Shown in pieces: positions 1 through 14,434 of a stretch of DNA of 64,000 bases (position 1 is the first letter of the stretch; each line of letters starts with the position of its first letter). The translations under genes were made by a program, and so were the position numbers. Source of the DNA: Onchidella celtica (Eukaryota > Mollusca > Gastropoda > Systellommatophora > Onchidiidae). The stretch covers positions 74,897,900 through 74,961,899 of the forward strand of contig OZ007569.1 of the NCBI GenBank assembly GCA_963931925.1. The letters run 5' to 3'. The notes beneath the pieces are model-generated. The model ran no database searches and was not told where the DNA came from. It worked only from the letters and a program-made list of their open reading frames with translations.

Positions 1-3000
1 ACAAAACGTGACTTCCATGTTAGAATTGTAGACACTTACTGCATTTAAACTCATTATTTGTCTATTATTTATGTAGGTAAGAGCTTATGTTCCCCCAGGC
101 GTTGAAGTTTACAAAATCCATTTAATAAAATACATGAGAGTTTAAATGGTGCCAGACAAGAAGCGTTTTCGTTGGTAGGTTTGGAGACAGAGAAAGAAGA
201 AACTGTTGGGAATATGCAGAGACTCATGGGTCTGAGAACCGATCTTGCAGAAACAGAAGTCACCAGAAAGGCCTCACGGGGAGAACGAGTTTCAGAACCG
301 CTGCGATTCATCATTCTAGACACGCAAAGACTCCAGATTTTGGATGTGGTCCCACCAAAAATTATTTACTCGTGTGTGTCTGCCGGTAGTGAAACTCCAA
401 CATGGCTTTTCGATATCAGACCGCATTGCTTAATGCATAATGTATGGCCCAGATTGGGCGTCTTAGCATCATCCTTTAGCATTAATACGTCGCTTTCGGA
501 GAGAACAGTATAATGCAGAGACGAATGGCCGACGATGGTGGAGATGACAATGAAGATTCAACACGAATAATGGTGACAAATGACCAGAAAAATGTACGAC
601 CGAGACCACAAGAGAAGAAGGAACAGAAAAGTGCCAAGGCGATAAAAAATGGATGAATATAATTTGGTGATAACATCATTTGTTTTGCAAATGCGGCATT
701 AGATGATTGCCTTCTCAGAGTTGAGGGACAAACATGTTTTCTCACTGAAGTGAAGTGATAATGCGACAAATCCACGCCGTCTCCTCCCGAGCTTCACCGC
801 AGCAGATGCGTCACCGTCTTGCTTTCTCTAGTGGAAGTTTTTAGCACCATTCACTGTATTACTACCATAATGAAGTGGGTTTTTAAACACATCTTTGGCA
901 AAGGAAATTTGGGTTCAAATAATGAACTATCGTAATCATAGAAATAGCCCAGATCAATTACCCAAAAAGTATTAAGTGCATAATTATATGGCATACTTCG
1001 CGTCACAATTTAGTTGTTTGTTTGTTTTTTTCTCACCTAAACCTACGTTTGCAGCAAAGAAAAACATATCTGCTATCACCAGAAATAGCAATAATATGAA
1101 AACTAACAAGTGAACAAGCAGCAACGACAACACGAAAAACGGCAATCAAGGAATGCGCTACATAACAACACCACAATGTCATCAGAAAATAAATGTTGTT
1201 AGAGGAACATAATGCTCTCCCTTTACCCGTGTCCCAGATGACCAATGCCATGCCCGCCTTTTTCCTTTCTGTGCTAACTGCAAGCACGACTGTCCAAATG
1301 ACAGCCAGCAGGAGCCATAAGGCTAATTATGAAATTTGCCGGTCATTAACGATGTTCCCAAGACCCGGGGACGAAGATCTCTAGCAGGAAAGCCAGCCAG
1401 CCAGTCAGAACCAAGGCAGACAAAGAACAGGACACATATCTCGGATTGGGACAAAATGTCTCCTCTTAAAATGCGGATTTCCTTACATTATAGAGACTGC
1501 ATCTCCACATTCCATTTCTGCATCTTTCATTATCGTCATGCACACACACACACATGCGTATCCGCACAGACACACCCCTCTATCCTGCCAAGGACAATTT
1601 TTCCCTTAAAAAAAAATCTATAACTTATTTCTCTCTTTAATCTTCTCATCGCTACTGGCCGCCCCATTCAGAACAGACGGAGCAAAAGAAGAGAAGGAAA
1701 CAGCCATGTTTTCCGGCTAACAAAATTTGGGGCCCTGTGAAAAGAAGGTCATGTTCCTCATTTGCTGGCCTGTAATGCATTTATTTCAAACCCAAGAAGC
1801 GCCTTTAAGTTGGACCGGCCACGCTCTCTCGGAGAAGATCGTCATTTTCTAACAACGGGAACTCTGGGAAGGACGTTAGGGGAAACGATAAATCATTTTT
1901 GCTGCAAACATAATTACTAAATTCATTTTAAGGTTCATTACATTCCAATACGGTGAGCCTAGGGGGTCCAAAATTAAAGGAGTAACTCACGAGTAATATC
2001 CTGATTTACCTCCCTTCCTTCTCGTGCCCACGCCAAGGCGACCTCTGGGAGGAGACAGACCCCGAAGATTTGGTGGTCCCTAACGTGTCCCGTCAGTTCC
2101 GGTCATTCTCCCACCCAAACAATCATAACTTTGGTCAGCAGTGCGAAAAACAACAATTTCTGATTTGGAATGGTCGAAAACTTATTCATTTTAAGCCCAG
2201 CGAGTATTCGAAGTCGCTACTCTGACTCAGTCTAGTCATCCAACCTGAAGTCTTTCCTCCTTCTAGACTACCGCTACATTCCTTGGTTTAAGAGATTCAG
2301 ACGCTGCCACCTCTTGTCCCTTGCTCTGGAAGTAAATTATCAGTTGGAGATGTTGTCTTAAGTTTCCCCACACTTTGAAAGCATATCATTGACTTGCGCA
2401 TTGGTATTTTAATCTTTGAGTCCTCGTGCTTTTGCTAAAATGGTAGAAATAGGCAAAAAGACAAGCGTTGACTTCTGTATGCACTAAATGGACGTACAAT
2501 ATCACCGAGAGCGACAACGTACGAAAGATCATGAGATCTGCTCCACAGTGTGTAATAATTATGTAGAATCAATGGTTGGAATTTGGATCGACGAGGATTA
2601 TTACACAGTACACTCTTACAAATTTTCCACATGACAAGCTTGAACAACCACTTAGCATTATAGAAAAGCAGAAAAATCTGCTGTGAAGCCTCCGTCTGGG
2701 TCATATCCACATAACACACAGTTTTTTACCTAGGGGGGAAGATCCCCCTGAATGTGTGGCATGCAATACAACATAATTATTTTAACTGAATGTGTAGGCT
2801 TCATGCATACCCGAAGGAGACACTATGCCTGCGGATCCATGAAAGAATTATTTTCTGACTTGTACCCACAACACATCTCGTCCTTTCTGAGAGAGGCTAA
2901 GATCTACAACTTCATTTAATAACTTTTATATACTCGTTTACAAAACTTTTTCCAGGTCTATACCAAATAAATTTTTCAGAATTTTACTTATCTGTTAAAA

Positions 3001-3031
3001 TTATAAGAATGTATTTAATTCTATGTGAAAT

Positions 3032-3372
3032 GATGTGGAAGAGGGATGGGGAAGAGGGATGGGGAAGAGGGATGTGGAAGAGGGATGTGGAAGAGGGATG
3101 GGGAAGAGGGATGGGGAAGAGGGATGGGGAAGAGGGATGTGGAAGAGGGATGTGGAAGAGGGATGTGGAAGAGGGATGGGGAAGAGGGATGGGGAAGAGG
3201 GATGTGGAAGAGGGATGTGGAAAAGGGATGTGGAAGAGGGATGGGGAAGAGGGATGTGGAAGAGGGATGGGGAAGAGGGATGGGGAAGAGGGATGTGGAA
3301 GAGGGATGTGGAAGAGGGATGTGGAAGAGGGATGTGGAAGAGGGATGGGGAAGAGGGATGGGGAAGAGGGAT
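3032..3372. repeat. 12-bp minisatellite, about 28 copies
   Basis: Tandem units of GGATGTGGAAGA and GGATGGGGAAGA, mixed in irregular order. Because the unit is divisible by three and lacks stops, frames stay open on both strands and look like long proteins; they are not genes. The purine-only strand is the plus strand. Confidence 0.97.
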
Positions 3373-5562
3373 AGCAACAACCACATGGCTATGACTGATG
3401 TATCCCCTCCCCCCCCCCCCCTTCTTTTGCACACTTTTTAACTCATGTCCAGATTTGTCTTGTACCCGTACATTACTGTGCCTTCAACAAACAGTTCATA
3501 CACAGTTCCTGGCCCTCCAACCTCAAAATAAAATTGTTTACGGAATGAACAGAAAATGAAACTTACAAAACTAAGCGAACAATCCAAATCACAGCGAACT
3601 CGGGCAGTTGTCTGTTGTTGTTGTTGCTGTTGTTTTGGAAGGGGGAAGGTGGGGGGAGTGGGGGAGGGGGGGAGGGGGGGAGGAGAAATCACAGTAGGTT
3701 AAAAAAAGAAAAGATGAAAAAGGAGAAGAACAGGCTTCCAACCTTCAACAAAGAGAGAAACCGAAATCAGGCGATATTTTCAAAGAGAACACAAGCGCGA
3801 TGAAATTGCAAATAACCGCATAAGGACAACATAAAAACAGGAACAGCAAAGGAAAAAGAACAAGAAAGAGGAAAAAAATCTGTGTAATTCTGTTTCATAA
3901 TAATCATGATTCCGGTTGGCGGTCGCGGATGAAGAGGAAACAAGTGAACTGACAAGTGCGCACACTGCAAACAGGCCGGAAGGAAGCACATGGCATCAGT
4001 GGCCGGCAAAATCTGGGCTGGAGTCGAGTGGCCTGAAATTTTGTTTTGTTCCATTCCTATTTTTGTTTTCAAGTTTTGAATCCGGTTTTTCTTTATCTGA
4101 CCATTTTCTACAATATCTTCTCTCCTCGCTTCCCCACTTTCCTTCTCCCTCAATCGTGTTGTTTTCCAAACTTCTGTTTGTAATTTAGACGTCAATAGAG
4201 AATTCCAGTGCTTTATTTGGGAACAAAAATTGCTCAGTTTCCTCTCCAAATCTTCATTTTCTCTGTCTGAAATCTCTTTCGTTAATTTTTTCCCTCGTTT
4301 TTCGTTTCTTATTTGTCGAAGTTGAAGTTTTGTGTCTAGGATAGCTTTACACGTTCACAAAAAAAAAATGCGTTTAGCAAAATGATAAACGTCAGTCTCT
4401 TTTGTAACACAACACTTTGTGGTGCACAGCTCACGGATGGTTGGGAGATTGAAATAAATCTATACAAGGCTTTCATGATTCTGGGGCCTGGACGATAAAG
4501 CTTATAAAATGCGTTGGCATTGCCAGACAGTGACACTTGTCAGTCGACCCTTTTCTTTTTTTTTTGTCGTCTAATCCCCAGGTGACATCTAATTGATTTA
4601 ATTAAAAGCTGGCTTCGAAGTCAGTACGTGATTAGATCTTCTCTAGCATGGTTATTCACACGGCAATTTTTTGCTGATTATTATCATTATTATTTTAGCC
4701 ACATCAAAACTGATTTTTTTTTAATTTAAGAAAAAAGAGACAAAATATTCGGCGGAAATTCAATACAATAATTTTATTCACCATATAGCAACAACAACAA
4801 CAACAACAACAGCAAAACGAAAATAGAGGATTACGGAAGTTTTTGCTTTCCGAGGGAAGGCAGCACACAAAATTGTTTGTACACACTGAATATCATACCA
4901 ACAACCCGGGAAGTTGACAGATTTCAAAGAAATGGTAAAGCTCCAAAGTTGGACGTTTGTTCAGTTATCTTGTTATCTTTCGATCAAACCAATAGCAAAG
5001 CAAAACCACACAGCTTGATAACTCCAGAGAAAAGTGAAAGACACACATTTAATAAACATCACATTCACTTTTTGAGGGTTAAATTATAACTTATGAATCG
5101 ATATAGATTTCCCTGCAGTAATATCTTTTTTATTCTTATTCTTTCTCGTATGGCTTTGAACTCTTGGTATAATTAGAATGCGCAACTGTTTTGCATTATC
5201 GATTGGCAGGAACTATTCGTGATAAAACTCGCCGATACGCCTAATCGTCGTGCCCTTCCCCCTCCTGGAAAATCGAACTATGTTTTTTATCCGCAAGCTG
5301 ATTTTACGACTTAAAAGGTTAGAAGTTTAAATTAGAAATTAAAACTGGTTTAGGTAAACAACGTGTGGCGCGGATTGGAGCTGGAAATCAACAAAGAGTT
5401 TTGCAAAAGGGTGGACTTGGTGGTCTGTGCTTGGGAGAGATTGCAGCTAAACAGACTACGTGGACCTCACTGATCTCAGTATGAATTTGATAAGACATTT
5501 TCGGATTTTACAGATAGATAGACAGATGACAAAACTAAGGGAAAGTGGGTGGATGATGAATG

Positions 5563-5616
5563 GATGGTGTGAGGACTGGACAAGGTGAAGATGGTGTGAG
5601 GACTGGACAAGGTGAG
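5563..5616. repeat. 27-bp tandem duplication, 2 copies
   Basis: Two adjacent units beginning GATGGTGTGAGGACTGGACA, identical except for the last base. Confidence 0.85.
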
Positions 5617-7123
5617 GATGGTTTTATATCTGAGAGTGTACTGAATACCGCAATTCACTTGTGATGTTTACGCCGTGCTCGTGTGTGACTGACTTTGCCA
5701 ACATATTCCTGAAGGATAGTGTATATCATTCTTTAACACACACGAATCGTTAAAATCATGATCGCTTCGCCATCAGAGTTTCTATCAGGACCAGGTAGCA
5801 ACTTCACTGTTGCTGTGACAGTGTTATACATTAGTAGTGAGAGAGATAATAAACATTTTTACATAACTGGAGTTTTTACCTGTCCTAGATTATGTTTTCT
5901 TTTGTGGTCCCGTTTTATTATCTAGATTACATCATGTAAGGATTTCATAATTCTAATTGGATAACTTTAATTCATAATTACTGGGATTTTAAGCTCAATT
6001 TTCTGGAAACTAACGCCGAAACCATTAAGTCTATCCAAACAGTGCAGGCATCACTCCAGTCAGAAATCATCTCGTCAGTTCAAACCGTCATCTGTCTGTT
6101 ATCAACTGTTCTTCTCTCCAGATTTCTTTACTTATTGAGTCTGTGCCTGTGTCCAGAGCTAGCGTGTCAAATGTATGTAATTTATCAAGTGGATTTATTT
6201 AAGCACTCTTAGTGCAGTAAAAGTACAATCAAATCGAATAAAAATGGCCGATGTTTCGAATCAATTTGTATTTTCATTACTATCACAAACGTACTGAAAA
6301 TGTGCAGTCTATTACGTCATGTTCACTCACATTTTGACAGTCTTGTATTGTCTGCCTTTTTCATGGAATTTCGATTCTGGTCAGTGATGCTGGGATGGGA
6401 TGGAATCAGATTTTACTCACAAGTCCAGCGACAAATCAGTTTTCTAACCTACCTAAAATCCGAGCCCAGTATTATCAAAAGTATCCCTGGAGATTTCAGG
6501 AACAATAAAATGTAAAAATTATATTATGCCACCTTTACGTGAATTTTCTGCCTACGTCCACACGCTCTGAGAGAGTTTAAAGAGCGTCTCTATGACCCCC
6601 CGTCCAGAACTGCCTTCTCCACTGGCTGTATCAGTAACCAGGACCGTCTACGGTAATCCCCCGCGCACATGTACCAATCTTGGCCACCCTTAAATTAAAA
6701 CCCTTTGTTTGACAAGCACTTCAGAATAATCGTTGAGGGGAAAGACAGTGGGAGGGGGGGGGGAGAGAAAGCAATTAAGGGCTGAGCAATTGTGCTGCCC
6801 GCGCTGCTCGCACTGATCTTTGCTAATTATGAAAACAAAACTTTAGCCCGCGGGGAGTGGCCGAGCTGTAACAGGGGAGAAATACTGGACAAAAAAATGT
6901 TGGCTTGAGTGTGTGGATGTGTGTGTGTGTGTGTGTCTCAAAATGGGAGCGGGGCGGGGAGTAGAACAAAGTGTATGCAGGAAGGGAAGATGAGTGAATC
7001 TGCGAATTAGACTGAACAATAGGACTATTGTCATTGCTTTGTGAGGAGAAAAATCCAAAATAATTCTGTTTATTTGTTCGTGGTGGTTTGAAAGGTGGGT
7101 CAAAATTTGAAATGTGGAAAGCA

Positions 7124-7331
7124 GGGGAGTGGGAGACTGGGGGAGTGGGAGATTGGGGGAGTGGGAGATTGGGGGAGTGGGAGACTGGGAGATTGGGGAG
7201 TGGGAGACTGGGGGAGTGGTAGATTGGGGGAGTGGAGGATGGGGAGTGGGAGACTGGGGGAGTGGAGGATGGTGAGTGGGAGACTGGGGGAGTGGAGGAT
7301 GGTGAGTGGGAGACTGGGGGGAGTGGGAGAA
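7124..7331. repeat. 15-bp minisatellite with a 30-bp higher-order block
   Basis: GGGAGTGGGAGACTG/ATTG-type units. At the right end three 30-bp composite units follow one another (7231-7260, 7261-7290, 7291-7320), each AGTGGAGGATGG/T followed by GAGTGGGAGACTGGGGG. G-rich on the plus strand. Confidence 0.95.
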
Positions 7332-7554
7332 AGTGCAGATAGGAGATTACTGATAGCACAAAAATGTAGACGATTTGCCTTGTTTTTTCTGAGGCTATAA
7401 TCCTCGTAACATTTTCCCGAGTCTCGAAGCCAAGGATGAATTTTTTATAATTATTACAATTGGAACTCCAAATTCATACACAGAGTATTCGTTTTAACAC
7501 ACAGATACGCATGCGCACACGCACGCCCGCTCACATGTACACACGTACACGCAC

Positions 7555-7581
7555 ACAGACACACACACACACACACACACA
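7555..7581. repeat. CA dinucleotide microsatellite
   Basis: An (AC)n run, preceded by a degenerate ACGCAC-rich stretch from about 7500. A similar CA tract lies at 13007-13031, and GT tracts at about 9278-9312 and 27688-27702. Confidence 0.95.
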
Positions 7582-10500
7582 TAAGCAGGAAAGAAAACTA
7601 ATGAAAGAAAATTGGTGGCCCGCGAACAAAGGCAGACATGCGCGTGTAAACCCGCGGGTGAAACCCGATACTCTTTTGTTCCATAAGCAAATCGTCAAGG
7701 CTCGTCCTGTTATGCTCATTATCCAATGCAGGAAAACCTGAGGAGCGTGCAGGCAACAGCCACAAAGACGCTCGGAACAAGGCATCAAAGCCGTTAGGCC
7801 GCATTTCTACAACTGTTTTAAGCATGTCCCTTGTCAAAAAATGCACGTATTTGTCCTGGTTCTGCCTCCACCCTTCTATGTGTCTGTCATTTGTGTCTTA
7901 ATTACTTCAACTTTCCGGGACTTGTTTTTTATTTTGTTTTTCAAAGCTGTCTCGATATAATAAGGAAGAGACTTGCAATTGGACGCTGGTTCAGTGATCA
8001 AGTGGGCAGTGAGTCTGGGCTTACCGTGAAGATCAGATAGCAGCAAGTCTGCGTAACCGACACAGAGACGAGTCTAACCCGAGTCTAACTGTGAGCAAAT
8101 CTCAAAATCACCTGTGATTTCCTCTAGCCTTTGGCGCTAAACTGCGGCGATTGTCACCGCTTTATTTATCGAAGGGATTTTCCTGTGGCCATACGCTGTT
8201 CATCAATCTCCAAGTTTTAGTCTCTTACAGAATGAGTTTGAAGTTAGGAAACATGATTGTCTCATATCACGGCACAGACTGGTTTTTGTAAGGTAAAGTT
8301 TTCCAAATAAAACTGGCCAGACGAAGTTCACTCAACTGTCCAGCACAAATAGAGATCATAGTGCGCCAACAATATCAGACAAGCCAAGGTACAAAGTTGA
8401 ACTTGAACAGTTCTTTACCTTAATATCTTGTTTTTATACACTTGCTTGTAGTTCTACATTATACACCTGTCAAGCACCGGCTGCAGTTACAAAAAAAAAA
8501 CAAAAAACACACACACAAAAAACTGGACGATAATCTTGGTTATTATGTATTAAACAAAGGCTGTAAATAGATGTATTAAATTCTCTCATCACTCATGTTT
8601 AACTAACATATTGAGCAGCTCGAATTTATATATTTGACTGTAAATTTCTTGCAAAGACAAAACGAATTTGCAAAATACACAACCTGTGTCCAGTATCATG
8701 ACCAATTTTGAAAATTTTGAAAGATACCTGTTATCAAATAGGCTGCGCCCAGCTTTAACCATTTAAAGTCATCTGGTGAGTATACTGTTGATCTCTTTAC
8801 TACCGGCTATTACTACACCCTTGGAGCACGGCCATTCATAACACCCTTTCAACACTGACCATTTCAGTTACTTGCGCTGGATTAAAAGTAACCCTGGCAG
8901 GGTTGAACAAGTGATCCAGTCTGTTACTTATTTCCATTCCACCATCATCAAGTAATCCAGCTACCCACTAAGAGTCTTTGTGACAGGGTGTGTCAGCCCA
9001 TACCGTAGTTACAGATCCTGGATAGGGAAATGTACCTCTCTCTTTCGAACATTGGACATTACGTTTTCTGTCCTATCTATGTCGGGGTTGAAGAGTCTCT
9101 GCGGTTCGGACCTCTGACAGATGTTCAAGTGTTGCTAAGCAAATTTATACATATGATACTCAAATGGTTGAAAATTACACGGCAACCATAACAGTGTTTT
9201 AACCAGTTGAATGACCTGCTGTGTCCGGTTGAAATGCTCTTGTACATAAATTATGTTTAATCGATGAGGGTACCGTATGTGTGTGTGTGTATGTGTGTAA
9301 GTGTGTGTGTAGACTGATGTCCCAACTCGTGTCTGTCCCCACCCCCCCCCCCCACACCCCTCCCTGTCCCAGCTGACACGGTGAAGACCCGCGGCCCGGC
9401 GGTCACAGTTAGTGCGTCAGTCCGGCCCGAAATTTGATAGTCCAGGTAGGCAGAGTCGACACCATGCATGCAAATCCAAATAAATATCCCGCTCATTAAC
9501 CCCTATTTCTGTCAGTGTCGTTCATGCTTGGCCTGCTAATCTAGCGCTTTCCATTGACATGGAGTGAAATACGGCAGGGAATAATGAACTACTTCCCTCA
9601 AAATCATGAAAAAATATTATGAAACATTTTATGGGATTGGAAACGACAGGCTGTAAAACTGTCCGCTGGAGTCATGTAATGTCAAAAGAAAAAGAAAAGA
9701 AAATTCGAGAGCTGCGAAGAAGACAGTAAAAGTGTGGACATCGCTTTACAGCGAAGACATTGTATACTGACCACACAACTGAACACACAATCAGTTACAT
9801 ATTGTCAGTGAAATTTCGGGAGTTTCGATTGAAGATTAAAAATTTCATTTGTTTATGGAGGAGGGTTAGGAGGGATGACAAACCAGTCGAATTTAGCGTG
9901 TCCTATCAGTCAAAAGTAGAAATAACAATAATAATAAACATTTATTTCGTCCGTAGTATAAGCTTTTAGCGCTTTCCAGGCGTTCTACAACTCATGTCCA
10001 ATTCACCAATACAAGGAATTCAATAAAACTTATGAAGACGGTCAGAAAAAACCCTGGTCGCATTTGATCAACTGAATAGAATGACGTGTTCTATAAGACT
10101 GCTAAAAAATGATGTTGGTGACATTTCAGTGTTGTCATGACGTGCACATCTACATCCTTGACCCCAGCAGCCAGGGCGAACCTGTCACAAGAGAATTAAA
10201 AATTTTATTGTTTGCGATAACGCATCTAAATCTGGAGAGTATAGAGAAGGTGTTACTCGTGGAATCTCCGCCCCCCCCCCACCTCTCCGCCTCTACTCTT
10301 ATTTCACGGACGATGTGACTTGTATAGTCAACAAGCGATGTCAGCGGGCAGCACAATGATGGTCGTGTCTCACAGATATTCCAGTATCTCTTTAATCGTT
10401 TCACCCTTGCAACCTTCTGCTACTGTATTCAACAAAGAGCGCGTTATAAGCTACACAGCAAAACTGCAGCAGTGAGTGAGCAGCAGCCATTTAGCCAAAT

Positions 10501-11766
10501 GTTCGTTTGATCACACTGTAAGTGCTGTATTGTGACATTATTTTATGATCTGCATTAGACTTTCAGCATTTATATCAAATATGTCATTCTGATTTATCCA
10601 CAGCACGCATCATGCCATCCACCAGTCCGTTCAGTTCCTCACTTCAGCGTGAAATGACAGTGCTGTCAACGGTAAATAAGTAGTAAAAAAAAACACAAAG
10701 ATATTGTTTTATATTTTTATTATTAAATCTGTTGCAAAAATGCATAATAAACTTGATAATGTCACACTTAACAATCACTCACAGGCCTGCTGGGCTGTAT
10801 TTGCTTATATTAAAGACGCTCAAAAATTTAGTAGTAGCTCATCCTCTTTGAATGCGCATGAGCCTCTTTATTAGAAACATGATAACCTCTGAATTCGCCA
10901 ATGCGCACTGGAATGGCACTGGGTATAAATGGGAGAAAAAAAGCCTGCATGAAATACTATTTAATCCTAGATCAGCACTCAGGCTAACCAAATTGCTTGT
11001 GCCATTATAACAATCTGGGACATCTTAACACGCCGTCCTATGGCTGCTTCTCACATAACAAGAACGCATTCCCACACTTTCGACCACCCTTGGATTTAAA
11101 ATGACAAACGTTACACAATATAAATATTTCCTCTGAATCAGCCTTTGAGTAAAACCCTTAACTCTTCAGTGGCATGTATTTGGACCCGCTGAAGCGCTCC
11201 CAAAGTGCTCTGGAAGTTATTTCTGTCACAGGTAGACTGGCAAAGCTTTCATCCACTCTCAAGCCTGTTTTGTTCCATTTCGCCCTTTCTATCAGCGAGT
11301 ATTTTTTCCCTCCATTTTACATCTCAGTCATCTTAAAGGCATAACATGGTCATTGCATTAGCTTTCCGAGAGCATCAGCAGGGCGCCCACTCCATCCCAA
11401 GCCTTTGCATTTGACTCGGCTTTCCAGTTGGGTTGCTACCAATCTCTGGCGCCCGATCTATCCTAATGGGCCCCCGACCATGCGATACACACCATGCAGT
11501 TCTGGGGACGCCTCTTTCTTTAGGAAGAAAGCACAGTTTAAAAAAGAAACGAACGAACGAGGAGAAAAGGACAACACTGACTTCATTTCTTCGCCTTACA
11601 ACTTTGGCGACTTCTCTGACACGATCATCTCGGGCAACTAAACCGAAGATTCTCAGGCTAAATTTTTACCATGTCCCACACCTTGAAAAACAACATAATA
11701 GTTACAGTAAGTTTTTGCAGTGGTACTGTCAAATCGTAGGAGAATTCAATGGCCTTTCAACAACAG

Positions 11767-11881
11767 CACAACGCAAGCAATTTGGCAGTCAGGGCACAAC
11801 GCAAGCAATTTGGCAGTCAGGGCACAACGCAAGCAATTTGGCAGTCAGGGCACAACGCAAGCAATTTGGCAGTGAGGGCAC
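11767..11881. repeat. 28-bp tandem repeat, 4 copies
   Basis: Units start at 11767, 11795, 11823 and 11851, each CACAACGCAAGCAATTTGGC followed by AGTCAGGG (AGTGAGGG in the last copy). The copies are almost identical, which suggests recent expansion. The unit is not a multiple of three, so frames that run through it change reading. Confidence 0.97.
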
Positions 11882-14434
11882 TGCAGTAATTGGAAATCTT
11901 TCAAGAACGTATTGCGTGATATCAAGTATTATAAGCCTGTAACTGATGCCTTCTTTGACTCTTTACAAAATTCTTGTACCAGAGATGAGAAAATAAAGCA
12001 ACAAATGATACACTTTCTACATGCACTTGCCAGGAAAACGTGAGTACATCTTTCTTTCCCTCATCGATCCATTTCCACTGTGACACCCAAACCACCGGGG
12101 TTTGAAAGCCCGGAATGAAAACCACTGAATTTGTCTGTAATTATTTTATAATAATCCAAACTCGCATGTCCTATCGTGCTTGAGAAGCTCTTCCTTTCAA
12201 AGGCTCTCCTTTACAATGGCGCAGTAGAGATCACCCGTGTCGCCCTCTTACCTCATAGAGTCTACATAATATACAAAAGGTTCTGAACGCCGTCGGAATT
12301 TTTTGTGCATATTATTACTGTGCATTCTGTTCACCAGCTGCGCTCCATGTTTGTTTTCTACCTTTATCTGTATTCTCCCGTGTGTACACAGCGACAGGGA
12401 CGCTGCACGTGTAACGTGAGCTACTTTATGTAAGAACCTGCGGGAACTTATCAACTGCTCCTCCCATCTGCCCGAGGCGAGAGTCATAACATACCTCTTT
12501 GGTCAGTGCCTAACCAACATATCTGGGAACAATACCAAACGTTTGGAGAGTTCATTTGATTCAGTAACATAACCCTGAGGGTGGACTCTACATTCATGTT
12601 GATATGATATTTTTTCAACAGAAAGATTAATTTCTGTTTGGTACACCACCACTGCGTTTAGGCTGAAGCCGTCATTGTGCCAGCAGTGAAAGAAAGGCAG
12701 AAAAATACAAAAGACAGGAAGAAACAGAGTGAAGGGGGAAAATGAAGAAAGAAGGAAGGAAGGAATTGACGAAAGACAGAATGAAAAAAAAAAGAATTTG
12801 GAAAGAAAATATGGTGAATTTTAAACTGTGGCAAGCGATCAAACAGTTGGTTCTACTCTGGACTCTAGACTTAATAATAATAATAATGTATAGCATTTGG
12901 GGCTTTCTAGCTGTACAAACTAGCATGAAGTATTGTGCGGCATGAAGGTACTCGTGAACATTTCCCTGCAAAGAGAATGTAGACAGACAGACACAGACAC
13001 ACATACAACACACACACACACACACACACACATTTACGAAAGCGGGATCTGCGCATGCCTAATTTGATGTTAACTTAGCTTTCTCCTCCCCCCCATTTAC
13101 GTCAGATCTCCGTCAGTCTTTGAAGACGCCCAGCGGTTTCCTGGGGTGCCTTTATTCAAGGACGTCGGCTGCGTAATGAGGCAAAATGCACGTCTTAGTG
13201 CAGCGTCGCAGGAGGTGCTCCGGTGTTCATAAAACGGTTGATAACAGGGGTGGAAAGTACACGAGTGACAGTGATCTTCAAATAGACGACAAACTGGTCT
13301 TCGGTTCCGTTCTACAGCCCATTGCACAATGGGATATTGTTTTAGTTGACAGCACCTGTATGTGACTGCTGCAGGCATCCAGTACAGGGACAGAAAGCTT
13401 TTTTCATTTTTTAAAAAAACTTAAAAGATTTCTAATGCACGTATTGTAATTCCTATCTACAGAGCATGGTTTAAGAGCACACTGCCGACCTGGAGTGTAC
13501 AGACAGCAGCAACTGCCTTGTCAACACAAGAGTTGTCACAATGAGCCAGAGGGATCAATCCCCCAGTTGGTCCCAAACAACACACGTGTGTCAGACTTCT
13601 TCACAGCACGGCACAGAAAGCTAACAATACCAGCTGTGAGACTGTAGCCCTGCTCGGCACTGGGGTGTTAGAACCTGTCACAATGCTCCCTTAATGTACC
13701 CCGCGATAAACTATCGTATCATTATGCTTTTCGATATATAAAATACACACACTGACATTCTTGTGTATCGTGTCTTTTCCCGACGCCTGAGGTGAAACAT
13801 TTAATTGTACAACTCGCCGGTTGCAAGCGTAGTACTCGCGAGCCTCTGATTCCAGCTAAAATCATGTTGGTCCTCGGTACAAAATATCCCCTCAACCAGT
13901 TTCCTACAAATCTCTGACCTCACATAACTGAAGCATATGCTTAGTCAAAGTAACTACTTTTGCTTCAGAAAATGCCAATGACGAATTTTGTTTTCTTAAT
14001 CCAAAATTATCACGCAAAAGACAAAACCAATGCCTCGCGGAAAAGCAACAACAACGACATTTACTACTACTAAACTAACAACAGTTGCAACATCATTTCG
14101 CGGACGTGAGAGGAAGTTTCTAGTACGTGAAAGACGGCTACAGCATTGCGGCGGCACCCAGCGGCCACAGATTTCATTCAATTGATACTGACAGAGTTAC
14201 AAATAAACTAGGTTTGATGCACTCATGCAGTGGAGGATGGATGGGTTTAAAACAGCCATTAAAATACAAAACAATCACAGTGGGGCACAGCCATTAACGT
14301 TACTCCTCGTCATGTCTGGCCAAACATTACCTGCTTTTACGGGATGAATTTAATATTATTTTTGTTGATTTTTCAACTATTATTTTAATTTGAGCTTGGG
14401 CTATTAATCTTAAAGCGGTGGGGCCGGCCCCCAC

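Noticed and set aside
3009-3441. Long overlapping open frames on both strands (up to 143 codons)
   Set aside because: They are translations of a stop-free 12-bp tandem repeat; openness in several frames at once is a repeat property.
9925-9990. Possible reversed SINE tail (ATAATAATAAACATTTA then TTTTAGCGCTTTCC)
   Set aside because: Resembles the 63400 tail only loosely and lacks the paired arm; too weak to call.
11433-11942. 169-codon frame on the plus strand
   Set aside because: It runs through the 28-bp tandem repeat, reading the same DNA in successive frames; no domain.
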